Assembly (NCBI GenBank): GCA_903643055.1
Contig: CAHJWV010000619.1
Span: 1-9,703, forward strand
Direction of reading: 5' to 3'
Source of the DNA: Burkholderiales bacterium
GTDB taxonomy: Bacteria > Pseudomonadota > Gammaproteobacteria > Burkholderiales > Burkholderiaceae
Length of the DNA stretch: 9,703 bases
The notes below the pieces were generated by a model. It was given only the letters and a program-made list of their open reading frames with translations, had not been told where the DNA came from and made no database searches. This document shows, piece after piece, positions 1 through 6,176 of the stretch (positions within the stretch are counted from its first letter, which is position 1; each line of letters starts with the position of its first letter). Made by a program: the position numbers and the translations under genes.

Positions 1-229
1 GCGGCACCGGCAGGATGTCTTCTTCGCCCGCAGATTCGCCCGGCCCGCCGGCCACAAGCGCCTGGGCCTGGGCCTGGGCCGGATCGTCCAACACCGGCTC
101 ACGCGGCTCGACGGTCGGCTGGCGCAGCTGCTGCGGGCTCGCCTTGCGCGCCTGCCAGGCGCTGTGCGCCACGACGCCGGCCAGCACCACGCCGCCCAGG
201 CCGGTCAATGCAATCGTCAAACTGTTCAT
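1..229 (-). CDS. zipA: Cell division protein ZipA, N-terminal part (cut by the window edge)
   Basis: Only the first 76 codons are present; the gene continues past the left edge. The protein begins MNSLTIALTGLGGVVLAGVV, a single hydrophobic segment at about residues 3-21. A short basic stretch (QARKA, about 26-30) and then a Pro/Gln/Glu/Ala-rich linker follow. This is the layout of ZipA: an N-terminal membrane anchor, a flexible linker, and a C-terminal FtsZ-binding domain that is not visible here. ZipA tethers FtsZ to the inner membrane early in division. The ATG at 229 is preceded by GAGG seven bases upstream and lies 13 bp after the smc stop, so the two are probably co-transcribed. The smc-zipA order, usually continued by ligA in Burkholderiales (from memory), supports the call. 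The linker contains an (Ala-Gln)3 run from a hexanucleotide repeat. The FtsZ-binding domain cannot be checked here. Confidence 0.82.
   Translation of the reverse strand, partial: MNSLTIALTGLGGVVLAGVVAHSAWQARKASPQQLRQPTVEPREPVLDDPAQAQAQALVAGGPGESAGEEDILPVP
60..80. repeat. Hexanucleotide tandem repeat in the zipA linker
   Basis: Three exact head-to-tail copies of CCTGGG occupy 61-78 with partial flanking units. Read on the minus strand they encode Ala-Gln repeats in the disordered ZipA linker. Gain or loss of a unit keeps the frame, so length variation between strains would be tolerated. Confidence 0.7.
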
Positions 230-236
230 CAAGGTG

Positions 237-240
237 CCTC
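237..240 (-). promoter_or_regulatory. Ribosome binding site of zipA
   Basis: GAGG on the minus strand lies seven bases before the ATG at 229, in the 13-bp gap after the smc stop codon. It supports the chosen zipA start and independent translation within a shared smc-zipA message. Confidence 0.55.
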
Positions 241-242
241 GA

Positions 243-3200
243 TCAGGCGGCTTCGACCATGCCGAACGCCGCTTCCATGTCGACGGCCACGATGCGCGAC
301 ACGCCCTGTTCCTGCATGGTGACACCGATCAACTGCTCGGCCATCTCCATCGCAATCTTGTTGTGACTGATGAAGAGGAACTGGGTTCCCGACGACATCA
401 GCTTGACGAGCTTGGCATAGCGCTCGGTGTTGGCATCGTCCAGCGGTGCGTCGACTTCGTCGAGCAGGCAAAACGGCGCCGGGTTGAGCTGGAAGATCGC
501 GAACACCAGCGCAATCGCCGTCAGTGCCTTCTCGCCGCCCGACAGCAAATGGATCGTGCTGTTCTTCTTGCCTGGCGGCTGGGCCATCACCTGCACGCCC
601 GCATCTAGGATCTCATCGCCGGTCATCACGAGCTTGGCCTGGCCACCACCGAACAGGCTCGGGAACATGCGGCCGAAATGCTCGTTGACCTGATTGAAGG
701 TGTTGCCCAGCAGGTCGCGGGTTTCGAGGTCGATCTTGTGGATCGCATCTTCGAGCGTCTGGATCGCTTCGTTGAGATCGGCATTCTGCGAATCGAGAAA
801 GGCCTTGCGCTCGCGCGAGGCGGTCAGTTCATCGAGCGCTGCCAGGTTCACCGCGCCCAGCGCAGTGATCTCGCGGTTGATGCGGTCGATCTCGCCCTGC
901 AGGCCATGGAGCTTCACGCTGTGCTCGGCCACGCTTTGCGCGATCAGCTCCAGGTTGACGTTAGCGGCAGTCAGCTGCTCCATGAACTGGGCGCCGCCCA
1001 GTTGCGCAGCCTGCTCTTCGAGCTGCAGCTTGGTGATGCGGTCACGCAGCGGCTGCAGGCTTTGCTCATGTTGCAGGCGCTGCTCGTCGGCGCGGCGCAT
1101 GCGCAGGCTGAGGTCGTCGTATTCGCTGCGCTTGGCGCCCAGCGCCGCTTCACGCTCCAGCTTCAAGGCCAGCGCCACATCAAGGCCGACCTGCGCCGAG
1201 GCATCGGTCAGCCGGGTCAATTCCTCGTGCAGTTGCACGGCCGACTGTTCATTGGCCGCCACCTGCTGAACCGCCGTCTCGATGCTGCGCTGCAGTTCGC
1301 CGCGCCGCGCCGCCAGCGCACGCGAAGCAAACTGCGCTTCCTGTGCCCGGCGCTCCAGCGAGCGCAATTGCTCGCGCGATTCGCTGAGCCGGCGCTCGGC
1401 GGTGATCACCGATTCGTCGAGTTCGGCATGACGCTCTTGCGTGGTCGCAAGCTGCATGTCGAGTTCTTCGAAGCGTGCTTCGCCGATCGCGCGCCGCTCA
1501 TGCAACTCATCGAGCTGGCCGTCGATCTCGGCCAGTTCGTCATCGAGTTGCGCGCGGCGTGTGCTCGATTGCTCGGCCATCTGCGACAGGCGCAACAGTT
1601 CGACCTGCAACTGATGTGCGCGCGTCTGCGTCTCGCCGGCCTCGCGGCGCGCCGTCACGAGACGCTGCGAGGCGTCGGTATAAGCGGCCTCGGCGCGAAT
1701 CAGCACGCTGCGCGCTTCTTCGGCGATCAGGGTCTGCGCCCGCGATTGGCGGCCGAGATTCTCGATTTCCTGCGCACGCGCCAGCATGCCGGCCTGCTCG
1801 GAATCGGGCGCGTAGAAGGCCACCGCGAACTGGCTCACCGCATGGCCTTCGCGGGTCATGATCACTTCGCCATGGCTCAGCCGCGCGCGCGCGGCCAGCG
1901 CTTCATCGATGTTCGAAGCGGTGTAAACACCTTCCAGCCAGTCGTGCAGCAAAGCCTTCAAGCCGGACTGATCCGCGCCGCCCAGACGCAGCAGATCGCT
2001 CAGGCGCGGCAGGCTCGACTGTGTGCTCACCGCGACCGTTTGCGGCGGCGTGTAGAACGCGAGCTTGGCCGGCGGCGCATCGCCGGCAAAGGCGCGCACG
2101 GTCTCGATGCGGCCGACCTCCAGCGCGTTGATGCGCTCGCGCAGCGCCGATTCGAGTGCGGTCTCCCAGCCGGCTTCGATGTGCACACGGGTCCACAAGC
2201 CTTGCAGGCCTTCGAGCCCGTGCTTGGCCAGCCAAGGCTTCAGCTTGCCTTCGGTCTGCACTTTTTCCTGCAGCGCGCGCAGCGCATCAAGGCGCGCGCT
2301 CAACTCGGCCTGCTTGCCGTTCTCGGCGTTGACCTGCTCCTGGCGCGCGCGGCGGTCGTCATCGAGCGCCGGCACCTGCTCGTTCAAGTCCTGCAGGCGG
2401 GCATCGGCCACGCTTTGGGCTTCTTCGGCCACACCGAACTGGCTTTTCAGCTCGGCCAGGCGCGCCACATCGGGCACCGCCAATTGGCGGCGCTCGCCAT
2501 CGAGCCGCTCGCGCCGGCTGTTGAGCTGCTTGCGCTGCTCATCGATGTTGCGGCTGTCGGCGGCCAGCAATTGAATCTGCTGCTGAACGCCGGCCACGAC
2601 GCTGCGCTGTTCGTTGCTCTTGTTCTGCGCCGCGCGAACGGCGTCTTCGATCGTCGGCAGGTTGCCTGCTTGCTCCTCGGCCTGCGCGGCCAGCAGCTCG
2701 CTCTGCTCATCGGCTTCGGCAATTTGCTCGGCGATGTGCTCCAGCTCGTCTTGCGCTGCAAGTTGCCGCTCGGACCATTGCTCGCTTTGCACCTTCAACT
2801 CGGCCAGCCGATGCTCGACGCGCTGCCGGCCTTCGACCACATAACGGATGCGCTCTTCCAGGCGGCTCACTTCGAGCGAGGCCTCGGCCAATGCGCCTTG
2901 CGCGTTGTGCAGCTCGTCGCTGGCGGCGTAATGCGCCTGGCGAATCGTCTCGAGTTCGGCCTCGCCATGGCGCAATTCCGCCATGCGTGACTCCAGCGCG
3001 TTAGTGGCCTCCAGCACGTCTTTCTTGACGCGCTCCTGTTCGGTGGCGGCGTCGCGATGCTTCAGGAACCACAGCTGGTGCAGCTTCAGCGTGCCAGCCT
3101 CCTGCAGGCCGCGATAACGGCTGGCCACCTCGGCCTGCTTCTCGAGCTTTTCGAGATTGGCGTTCAGCTCGCGCAAGATGTCTTCAACGCGCGTCAGGTT

Positions 3201-3767
3201 CTCGCGCGTGTCTTTCAGCCGGCTCTCGGTCTCGCGCCGGCGCTCTTTGTATTTCGAGACACCGGCCGCTTCTTCGAGGAACAGGCGCAGCTCTTCGGGC
3301 TTGCTCTCGATGATGCGGCTGATCGTGCCCTGGCCGATGATGGCGTAGGCGCGCGGGCCGAGGCCCGTGCCGAGGAACACGTCCTGGATGTCGCGGCGGC
3401 GCACAACCTGGTTGTTGATGAAGTAGCTGCTGGTGCCATCGCGCGTCAGCACGCGCTTGACGGCGATCTCGGTGAACTGGTTCCATTGGCCGCCAGCACG
3501 CGCATCTTCATTGCTGAACACCAGCTCGACGCTGGCGCGGCTGGCCGGCTTGCGATGGCCCGAGCCGTTGAAGATCACGTCTTGCATCGACTCGCCGCGC
3601 AGCTCGCTCGCCTTGCTCTCGCCAAGCACCCAGCGCACCGCATCCATGATGTTCGATTTGCCGCAGCCATTGGGCCCGACCACGCCCACCAACTGCCCCG
3701 GCAACTGGAAATTCGTGGGTTCGGCGAAGGACTTGAAGCCGGAGAGCTTGATGGAGTTCAAACGCAT
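243..3767 (-). CDS. smc: Chromosome partition/condensation protein SMC
   Basis: This 1174-residue protein has the full SMC layout. The N-terminal head carries the Walker A motif GPNGCGKSN (31-39), an R-loop Arg57 (ELRGES) and a Q-loop Gln146 (IGQGTISR). A long coiled coil of Glu/Gln/Leu/Ala/Arg repeats follows from about 170 to 505, then a globular hinge at about 518-655. A second coil precedes the C-terminal head, which has the signature LLSGGEKALTA (Ser1076), Walker B FCLLDEVDAP (Asp1103, Glu1104) and a switch His1135 (FISHNK). SMC homodimers with ScpA and ScpB load near the origin and compact and segregate the chromosome in an ATP-dependent way. Length and motifs are normal. The start MRLNSIKLSGFKSF matches the conserved SMC N-terminus, although no clear Shine-Dalgarno precedes it. 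Downstream zipA is 13 bp away. scpA and scpB are not in this window. Confidence 0.98.
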   Translation of the reverse strand: MRLNSIKLSGFKSFAEPTNFQLPGQLVGVVGPNGCGKSNIMDAVRWVLGESKASELRGESMQDVIFNGSGHRKPASRASVELVFSNEDARAGGQWNQFTEIAVKRVLTRDGTSSYFINNQVVRRRDIQDVFLGTGLGPRAYAIIGQGTISRIIESKPEELRLFLEEAAGVSKYKERRRETESRLKDTRENLTRVEDILRELNANLEKLEKQAEVASRYRGLQEAGTLKLHQLWFLKHRDAATEQERVKKDVLEATNALESRMAELRHGEAELETIRQAHYAASDELHNAQGALAEASLEVSRLEERIRYVVEGRQRVEHRLAELKVQSEQWSERQLAAQDELEHIAEQIAEADEQSELLAAQAEEQAGNLPTIEDAVRAAQNKSNEQRSVVAGVQQQIQLLAADSRNIDEQRKQLNSRRERLDGERRQLAVPDVARLAELKSQFGVAEEAQSVADARLQDLNEQVPALDDDRRARQEQVNAENGKQAELSARLDALRALQEKVQTEGKLKPWLAKHGLEGLQGLWTRVHIEAGWETALESALRERINALEVGRIETVRAFAGDAPPAKLAFYTPPQTVAVSTQSSLPRLSDLLRLGGADQSGLKALLHDWLEGVYTASNIDEALAARARLSHGEVIMTREGHAVSQFAVAFYAPDSEQAGMLARAQEIENLGRQSRAQTLIAEEARSVLIRAEAAYTDASQRLVTARREAGETQTRAHQLQVELLRLSQMAEQSSTRRAQLDDELAEIDGQLDELHERRAIGEARFEELDMQLATTQERHAELDESVITAERRLSESREQLRSLERRAQEAQFASRALAARRGELQRSIETAVQQVAANEQSAVQLHEELTRLTDASAQVGLDVALALKLEREAALGAKRSEYDDLSLRMRRADEQRLQHEQSLQPLRDRITKLQLEEQAAQLGGAQFMEQLTAANVNLELIAQSVAEHSVKLHGLQGEIDRINREITALGAVNLAALDELTASRERKAFLDSQNADLNEAIQTLEDAIHKIDLETRDLLGNTFNQVNEHFGRMFPSLFGGGQAKLVMTGDEILDAGVQVMAQPPGKKNSTIHLLSGGEKALTAIALVFAIFQLNPAPFCLLDEVDAPLDDANTERYAKLVKLMSSGTQFLFISHNKIAMEMAEQLIGVTMQEQGVSRIVAVDMEAAFGMVEAA
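1881..1894. repeat. (CG)6 tract and 14-bp palindrome within smc
   Basis: A perfect palindrome made of alternating C and G (12 bp, 1882-1893) with one extra C and G at the ends. It encodes an Ala-Arg-Ala-Arg stretch in the SMC hinge. Alternating CG runs of this length can adopt left-handed DNA under supercoiling, but here the codons alone can explain it. Confidence 0.6.
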
Positions 3768-3867
3768 GAAGAGAGCGATCCCATCGGGCGCGGCGCGGAG
3801 GGCCGGTCACGCCTAAGTACTTGATTTGTCTTGGGAATCTCACGCTGACGCGAGCTTCTGGCGAGGC

Positions 3868-3883
3868 GCGATGATACCATCGC
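3868..3883. promoter_or_regulatory. 16-bp inverted repeat between smc and queF, possible operator or promoter
   Basis: GCGATG and CATCGC form a perfect 6-bp inverted repeat around the spacer ATAC, in the 163-bp divergent region between smc and queF. On the minus strand the same bases contain TGG followed by TATCAT, an extended -10-like element facing smc that would give a leader of about 95 nt. On the plus strand GATACC is a poorer -10-like match facing queF. No convincing -35 was found for either. The rest of 3768-3930 shows no gene, and nothing resembling a preQ1 riboswitch could be recognised before queF. The inverted repeat is seen directly; its role is inferred. Confidence 0.3.
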
Positions 3884-3930
3884 CCTCCCCCGCAAATGCC
3901 CTGCAAGCCCCTTCGAGAACCCCGACCGCC

Positions 3931-4470
3931 ATGGCCAAGTTGTCTGCCAAAGTTGAGCTGCCCCAAACCAAACTTCGCAAGCCCAAGTCCGCCGCCCGGC
4001 CGGCAGCCGCCAGCGCTGACGTGACTGTGTCACAGCGTGAAAAGCCGAAGTCGGCCCCGAGCGCGCCGAGCAAACAGCTCGATGTGTTTCCGAACCCGAG
4101 CGCGCGTGACTATGTCATCCAGTTCCAGATCCCCGAGTTCACCTGCCACTGCCCGCTGACCGGCCAGCCCGACTTCGCGCACTTCACGATCGACATGATT
4201 GCCGACAAGCTGTGCATCGAGCTGAAGAGCCTGAAGATGTACATGTGGAGCTACCGCAACGAGGGCGCGTTCCACGAGAAGGTGACGAACGACATCCTCG
4301 ATGACTTCGTGAAGGCCACTCACCCGCGCTTCATCCGCATCACCGCGAAGTGGTATGTGCGCGGCGGCATCTACACCAACGTGGTGGCCGAGCACCGCCA
4401 GAAAGACTGGAAGCCGCAGCCCACGGTGGACCTGCCGGCCCATGGCCACGAAGGCGGCCTGCTGCGCTGA
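3931..4470 (+). CDS. queF: NADPH-dependent 7-cyano-7-deazaguanine reductase (QueF), short type
   Basis: QueF reduces the nitrile of preQ0 to the amine preQ1, using two NADPH, in the cytosolic pathway to queuosine in tRNA. From the ATG at 3931 the protein has 179 residues. The core contains [15 protein letters not shown] with the nucleophile Cys74 and Asp81, then the motif [20 protein letters not shown] (97-116) with His115 and Glu116. The spacing from Cys74 equals that of Cys55, Asp62, His96 and Glu97 in the Bacillus subtilis enzyme. This is the single-domain (type I) form, not the two-domain Escherichia coli type. About 50 residues rich in Lys, Pro and Ala precede the core, longer than usual. 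A GTG at 4021 would give a 149-residue protein of more typical length, so the start is uncertain; neither start has a strong ribosome binding site. A TTG-initiated form beginning further upstream is less likely. A SET-domain gene begins 2 bp after the stop. Confidence 0.95.
   Translation: MAKLSAKVELPQTKLRKPKSAARPAAASADVTVSQREKPKSAPSAPSKQLDVFPNPSARDYVIQFQIPEFTCHCPLTGQPDFAHFTIDMIADKLCIELKSLKMYMWSYRNEGAFHEKVTNDILDDFVKATHPRFIRITAKWYVRGGIYTNVVAEHRQKDWKPQPTVDLPAHGHEGGLLR
4014..4037. repeat. Hairpin-forming inverted repeat at an alternative queF start
   Basis: CGCT, a three-base bulge, then GTGAC on the left pair with GTCAC and AGCG on the right around the loop TGT: nine pairs in all. The element lies in the low-complexity N-terminal codons of queF, and its inner left arm starts exactly at the alternative GTG start (4021). 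It could affect local translation or be chance. Confidence 0.35.
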
Positions 4471-4472
4471 AC

Positions 4473-4922
4473 ATGATGAAGCACGGGGCGAGCATCGAAA
4501 CGCCTGCCCCGCGCCCGGCCTATCAAAAGTACGGCGTCACCGTGGCGGCAAGCGCGATCGATGGCCAGGGCGTGTTTGCCGCGGAAACGATCCCGGCGCG
4601 GCGCAAGATCGGCGAGATCCGCGGCGAGTCGATCAGCGTCGAGACGGCACGCATTCGCGCAACGCGCCATGAGCGGGTGATGATCGTCGAGCTGTCGCCC
4701 GATCACGCAATCGACTTCCACCGCTCCAGCGACCCGATGCGCTTCACCAACCACAGCTGTGCAGCGAACGCCCGGCTGTGCCTGCGCCAGGGGCGCGTCG
4801 AGTTTTATGCACTGCGTGGCATCGCGCTCGGCGAAGAGATCACCGTGAACTACGGCAGCTCGCACCATGACGGCCAACGGGCCTGCCAATGCGGCGCACC
4901 GAACTGCCTCGGGCGCCTTTAG
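4473..4922 (+). CDS. SET-domain protein, probable protein-lysine N-methyltransferase
   Basis: This 149-residue protein consists of a single SET domain with a post-SET tail. Visible motifs are GQG (31-33, start of the SET fold), RFTNHSC (90-96), GEEITVNYG (120-128, with the probable catalytic Tyr127) and CQCGAPNC (138-145). In the family, Cys96 and the three tail cysteines 138, 140 and 145 would form a zinc site next to the active centre. Family members transfer methyl groups from S-adenosylmethionine to protein lysines; the bacterial target is not identifiable from sequence. The start ATG at 4473 (or 4476, also in frame) lies 2 bp after the queF stop, with no clear ribosome binding site. Translation is therefore probably coupled to queF. 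A longer start at 4350 inside queF would add residues without homology-like features and is disfavoured. Two motif positions differ from the common eukaryotic consensus: NHSCAAN for NHSCxPN, and Asn-Tyr for Asp-Tyr. Confidence 0.88.
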   Translation: MMKHGASIETPAPRPAYQKYGVTVAASAIDGQGVFAAETIPARRKIGEIRGESISVETARIRATRHERVMIVELSPDHAIDFHRSSDPMRFTNHSCAANARLCLRQGRVEFYALRGIALGEEITVNYGSSHHDGQRACQCGAPNCLGRL

Positions 4923-4960
4923 CCGATCGGCTGCAGTGCCGCTGAACCAACGCGCGAATC

Positions 4961-4979
4961 GGCGCGATTTCAACGCGCC
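4961..4979. terminator. Possible bidirectional hairpin between the SET gene and alkB
   Basis: GGCGCG and CGCGCC form a perfect 6-bp stem around the 7-base loop ATTTCAA, in the 83-bp gap where the SET gene and alkB converge. The position suits a terminator serving both strands. There is no run of T on either side, so intrinsic termination would be weak or factor-dependent. Confidence 0.3.
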
Positions 4980-5005
4980 ACGGGCCGCTCCGGCCGCTGC
5001 CTCAG

Positions 5006-6097
5006 TCAGTCTTGCAACGCCGGCATGCGCGGGTGCATCACCCTGAACCATAACGGCGGCACCATCGCAAGCCAGATGCTGCCGGCATAGCCGGTCGGCA
5101 ACTGCGGGCCGGGCAACGCCTCCAGGCTGGGATAAGGTTTCCAGGCATGCAGGTGGTGATCGGAATGGCGCTGCAAATTGGCGAGAAAGGCGTTGGTCCA
5201 GCGGTGATCGGCATTCCACGCGTGATGCATCGTGAAAGGCTCGCGGCGGCCGTTGACGCTCGCGCGCTGCAAGCCATAGTGCTCGATGTAGTTGATGGCT
5301 TCGAGCAGGAACACTGCATAGGCCGATTGCACGATCCAGAACACCACGCCCTGCACACCGAAAACCGCAGCCACCACCACCAGCCACATCCCCTGCCCGG
5401 CCGTCGCCCAGGCCAAAGGGCTGGCCAGCCCATTGCGGCCCCGCTGCTGCAAACGCTTGGCTTCCAGATGCCAGGCGCTGCGCCAGCTGCCGCTCAAGGT
5501 GCGAGGTAGAAATCGCCACAGCGATTCGCCACGGCGTGCGCTGGCGGGGTCGTCCAGCGTGGCGGCTTTCGCATGGTGGCCGCGGTAATGCTCGACCATG
5601 AAATGGCTGTAGTTGACGCTGGCCATCAGCCACCAGGCCAGCACCCGATCGAACTTGGAACGCGAATGGCCCAGCTCATGCGCAAAGGTGATGCCCAGCG
5701 AGCCGGTGACCCCGCCGACCGCGAGGCCCAGCGCCACCAGGCCCACGCCATCGATGCCCTGGCCCGCCTGGCTGTTCGAGCGAATCAGCTCCAGCACCCC
5801 CACCAGCAGCGCGGTCTGCAGCAGCACATGAATGCGCAGGCACAGCGGGTGCCAGGCGCGCGGCGCCACGGCAGGCGGTGAATGCCGGCCTACCGGCAAA
5901 AGCTCCACCGCGGCGAGGCCGAGCTGAAACACCATCAGCACCGCCCAGGCCGCGAATGGTGAATGCCACGCGCCCAGCCCGATGGTCAGCGGCATCAGCC
6001 ACGCAACGCAAAAGCGCGGCGGCATCCAGCCGCTCGATTTCGGCGGCGCCTGCTTGCTCGGCTGGAGGGGCAACGGTTCGACGGTGGGGGACTTCAT
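5006..6097 (-). CDS. alkB: Alkane 1-monooxygenase (AlkB) family, membrane di-iron hydroxylase
   Basis: AlkB-type enzymes hydroxylate the terminal carbon of alkanes or related chains in the inner membrane, with electrons from rubredoxin and its reductase. This 363-residue protein has several hydrophobic segments (about 30-66, 86-104, 117-137, 235-265). Its histidine motifs are HELGH (140-144), EHYRGHH (169-175), NYIEHYGL (269-276) and LQRHSDHH (308-315). The nine histidines expected to bind the two irons in this family all appear: 140, 144, 170, 174, 175, 273, 311, 314 and 315. The segment LPTGYAG and a PPLWF motif close to the end also match AlkB. Differences are a Ser after HELGH where Lys is usual, Tyr for Asn in EHNxGHH, and a C-terminus ending soon after the core. 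No rubredoxin or regulator is next to it. It converges on the SET gene and diverges from dapC by 79 bp. The start at 6097 has no Shine-Dalgarno, consistent with a leaderless message. The substrate cannot be told from sequence. Confidence 0.9.
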   Translation of the reverse strand: MKSPTVEPLPLQPSKQAPPKSSGWMPPRFCVAWLMPLTIGLGAWHSPFAAWAVLMVFQLGLAAVELLPVGRHSPPAVAPRAWHPLCLRIHVLLQTALLVGVLELIRSNSQAGQGIDGVGLVALGLAVGGVTGSLGITFAHELGHSRSKFDRVLAWWLMASVNYSHFMVEHYRGHHAKAATLDDPASARRGESLWRFLPRTLSGSWRSAWHLEAKRLQQRGRNGLASPLAWATAGQGMWLVVVAAVFGVQGVVFWIVQSAYAVFLLEAINYIEHYGLQRASVNGRREPFTMHHAWNADHRWTNAFLANLQRHSDHHLHAWKPYPSLEALPGPQLPTGYAGSIWLAMVPPLWFRVMHPRMPALQD

Positions 6098-6102
6098 GTC
6101 GC

Positions 6103-6131
6103 ATCATCGACAGCGGCCTGGGCAGCGTCAA
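6103..6131 (-). promoter_or_regulatory. Candidate promoter of alkB, apparently leaderless
   Basis: On the minus strand, TTGACG (6131-6126) and GATGAT (6108-6103) are separated by exactly 17 bp. They match the sigma-70 consensus at five and four of six positions. The -10 ends only five bases before the alkB ATG at 6097, so transcription would start at or next to the A of the start codon. The lack of a ribosome binding site fits a leaderless message. Confidence 0.42.
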
Positions 6132-6164
6132 TCCGGCGCGACACGCGGCCCCACCACCGTCCTT

Positions 6165-6170
6165 GATAAT
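6165..6170 (+). promoter_or_regulatory. Candidate -10 element of dapC, apparently leaderless
   Basis: GATAAT matches the -10 consensus at five of six positions and ends six bases before the A of the dapC start codon, placing the predicted +1 on that A. No good -35 stands 16-18 bp upstream, so the promoter may be weak or activator-dependent. No Shine-Dalgarno is present. Confidence 0.38.
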
Positions 6171-6176
6171 CGGCCG

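Noticed and set aside
15..608. A 197-codon plus-strand frame at the left edge
   Set aside because: It runs antisense across the zipA start and the smc end, both well supported; its repeated Ala-Trp residues only reflect the hexanucleotide repeat.
678..2990. A 770-codon open frame on the plus strand opposite smc
   Set aside because: It lies wholly antisense to a certain smc gene, has the Leu/Arg/Gln/Ala-rich mirror composition expected from GC-rich codons, and shows no recognisable domain.
3057..3824. A 255-codon plus-strand frame opposite the smc N-terminus
   Set aside because: It is antisense to the SMC head domain and its composition mirrors the smc codons; no motif was recognised.
3884..3930. 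A preQ1 riboswitch before queF
   Set aside because: I looked for the short pseudoknot-type aptamer and its adenine-rich tail and saw nothing similar; the segment is C-rich without a suitable stem. A covariance-model search would settle it.
4371..5633. A 420-codon minus-strand frame spanning the SET gene and part of alkB
   Set aside because: It overlaps two genes with clear catalytic motifs, one antisense and one in another frame, and has no family features.
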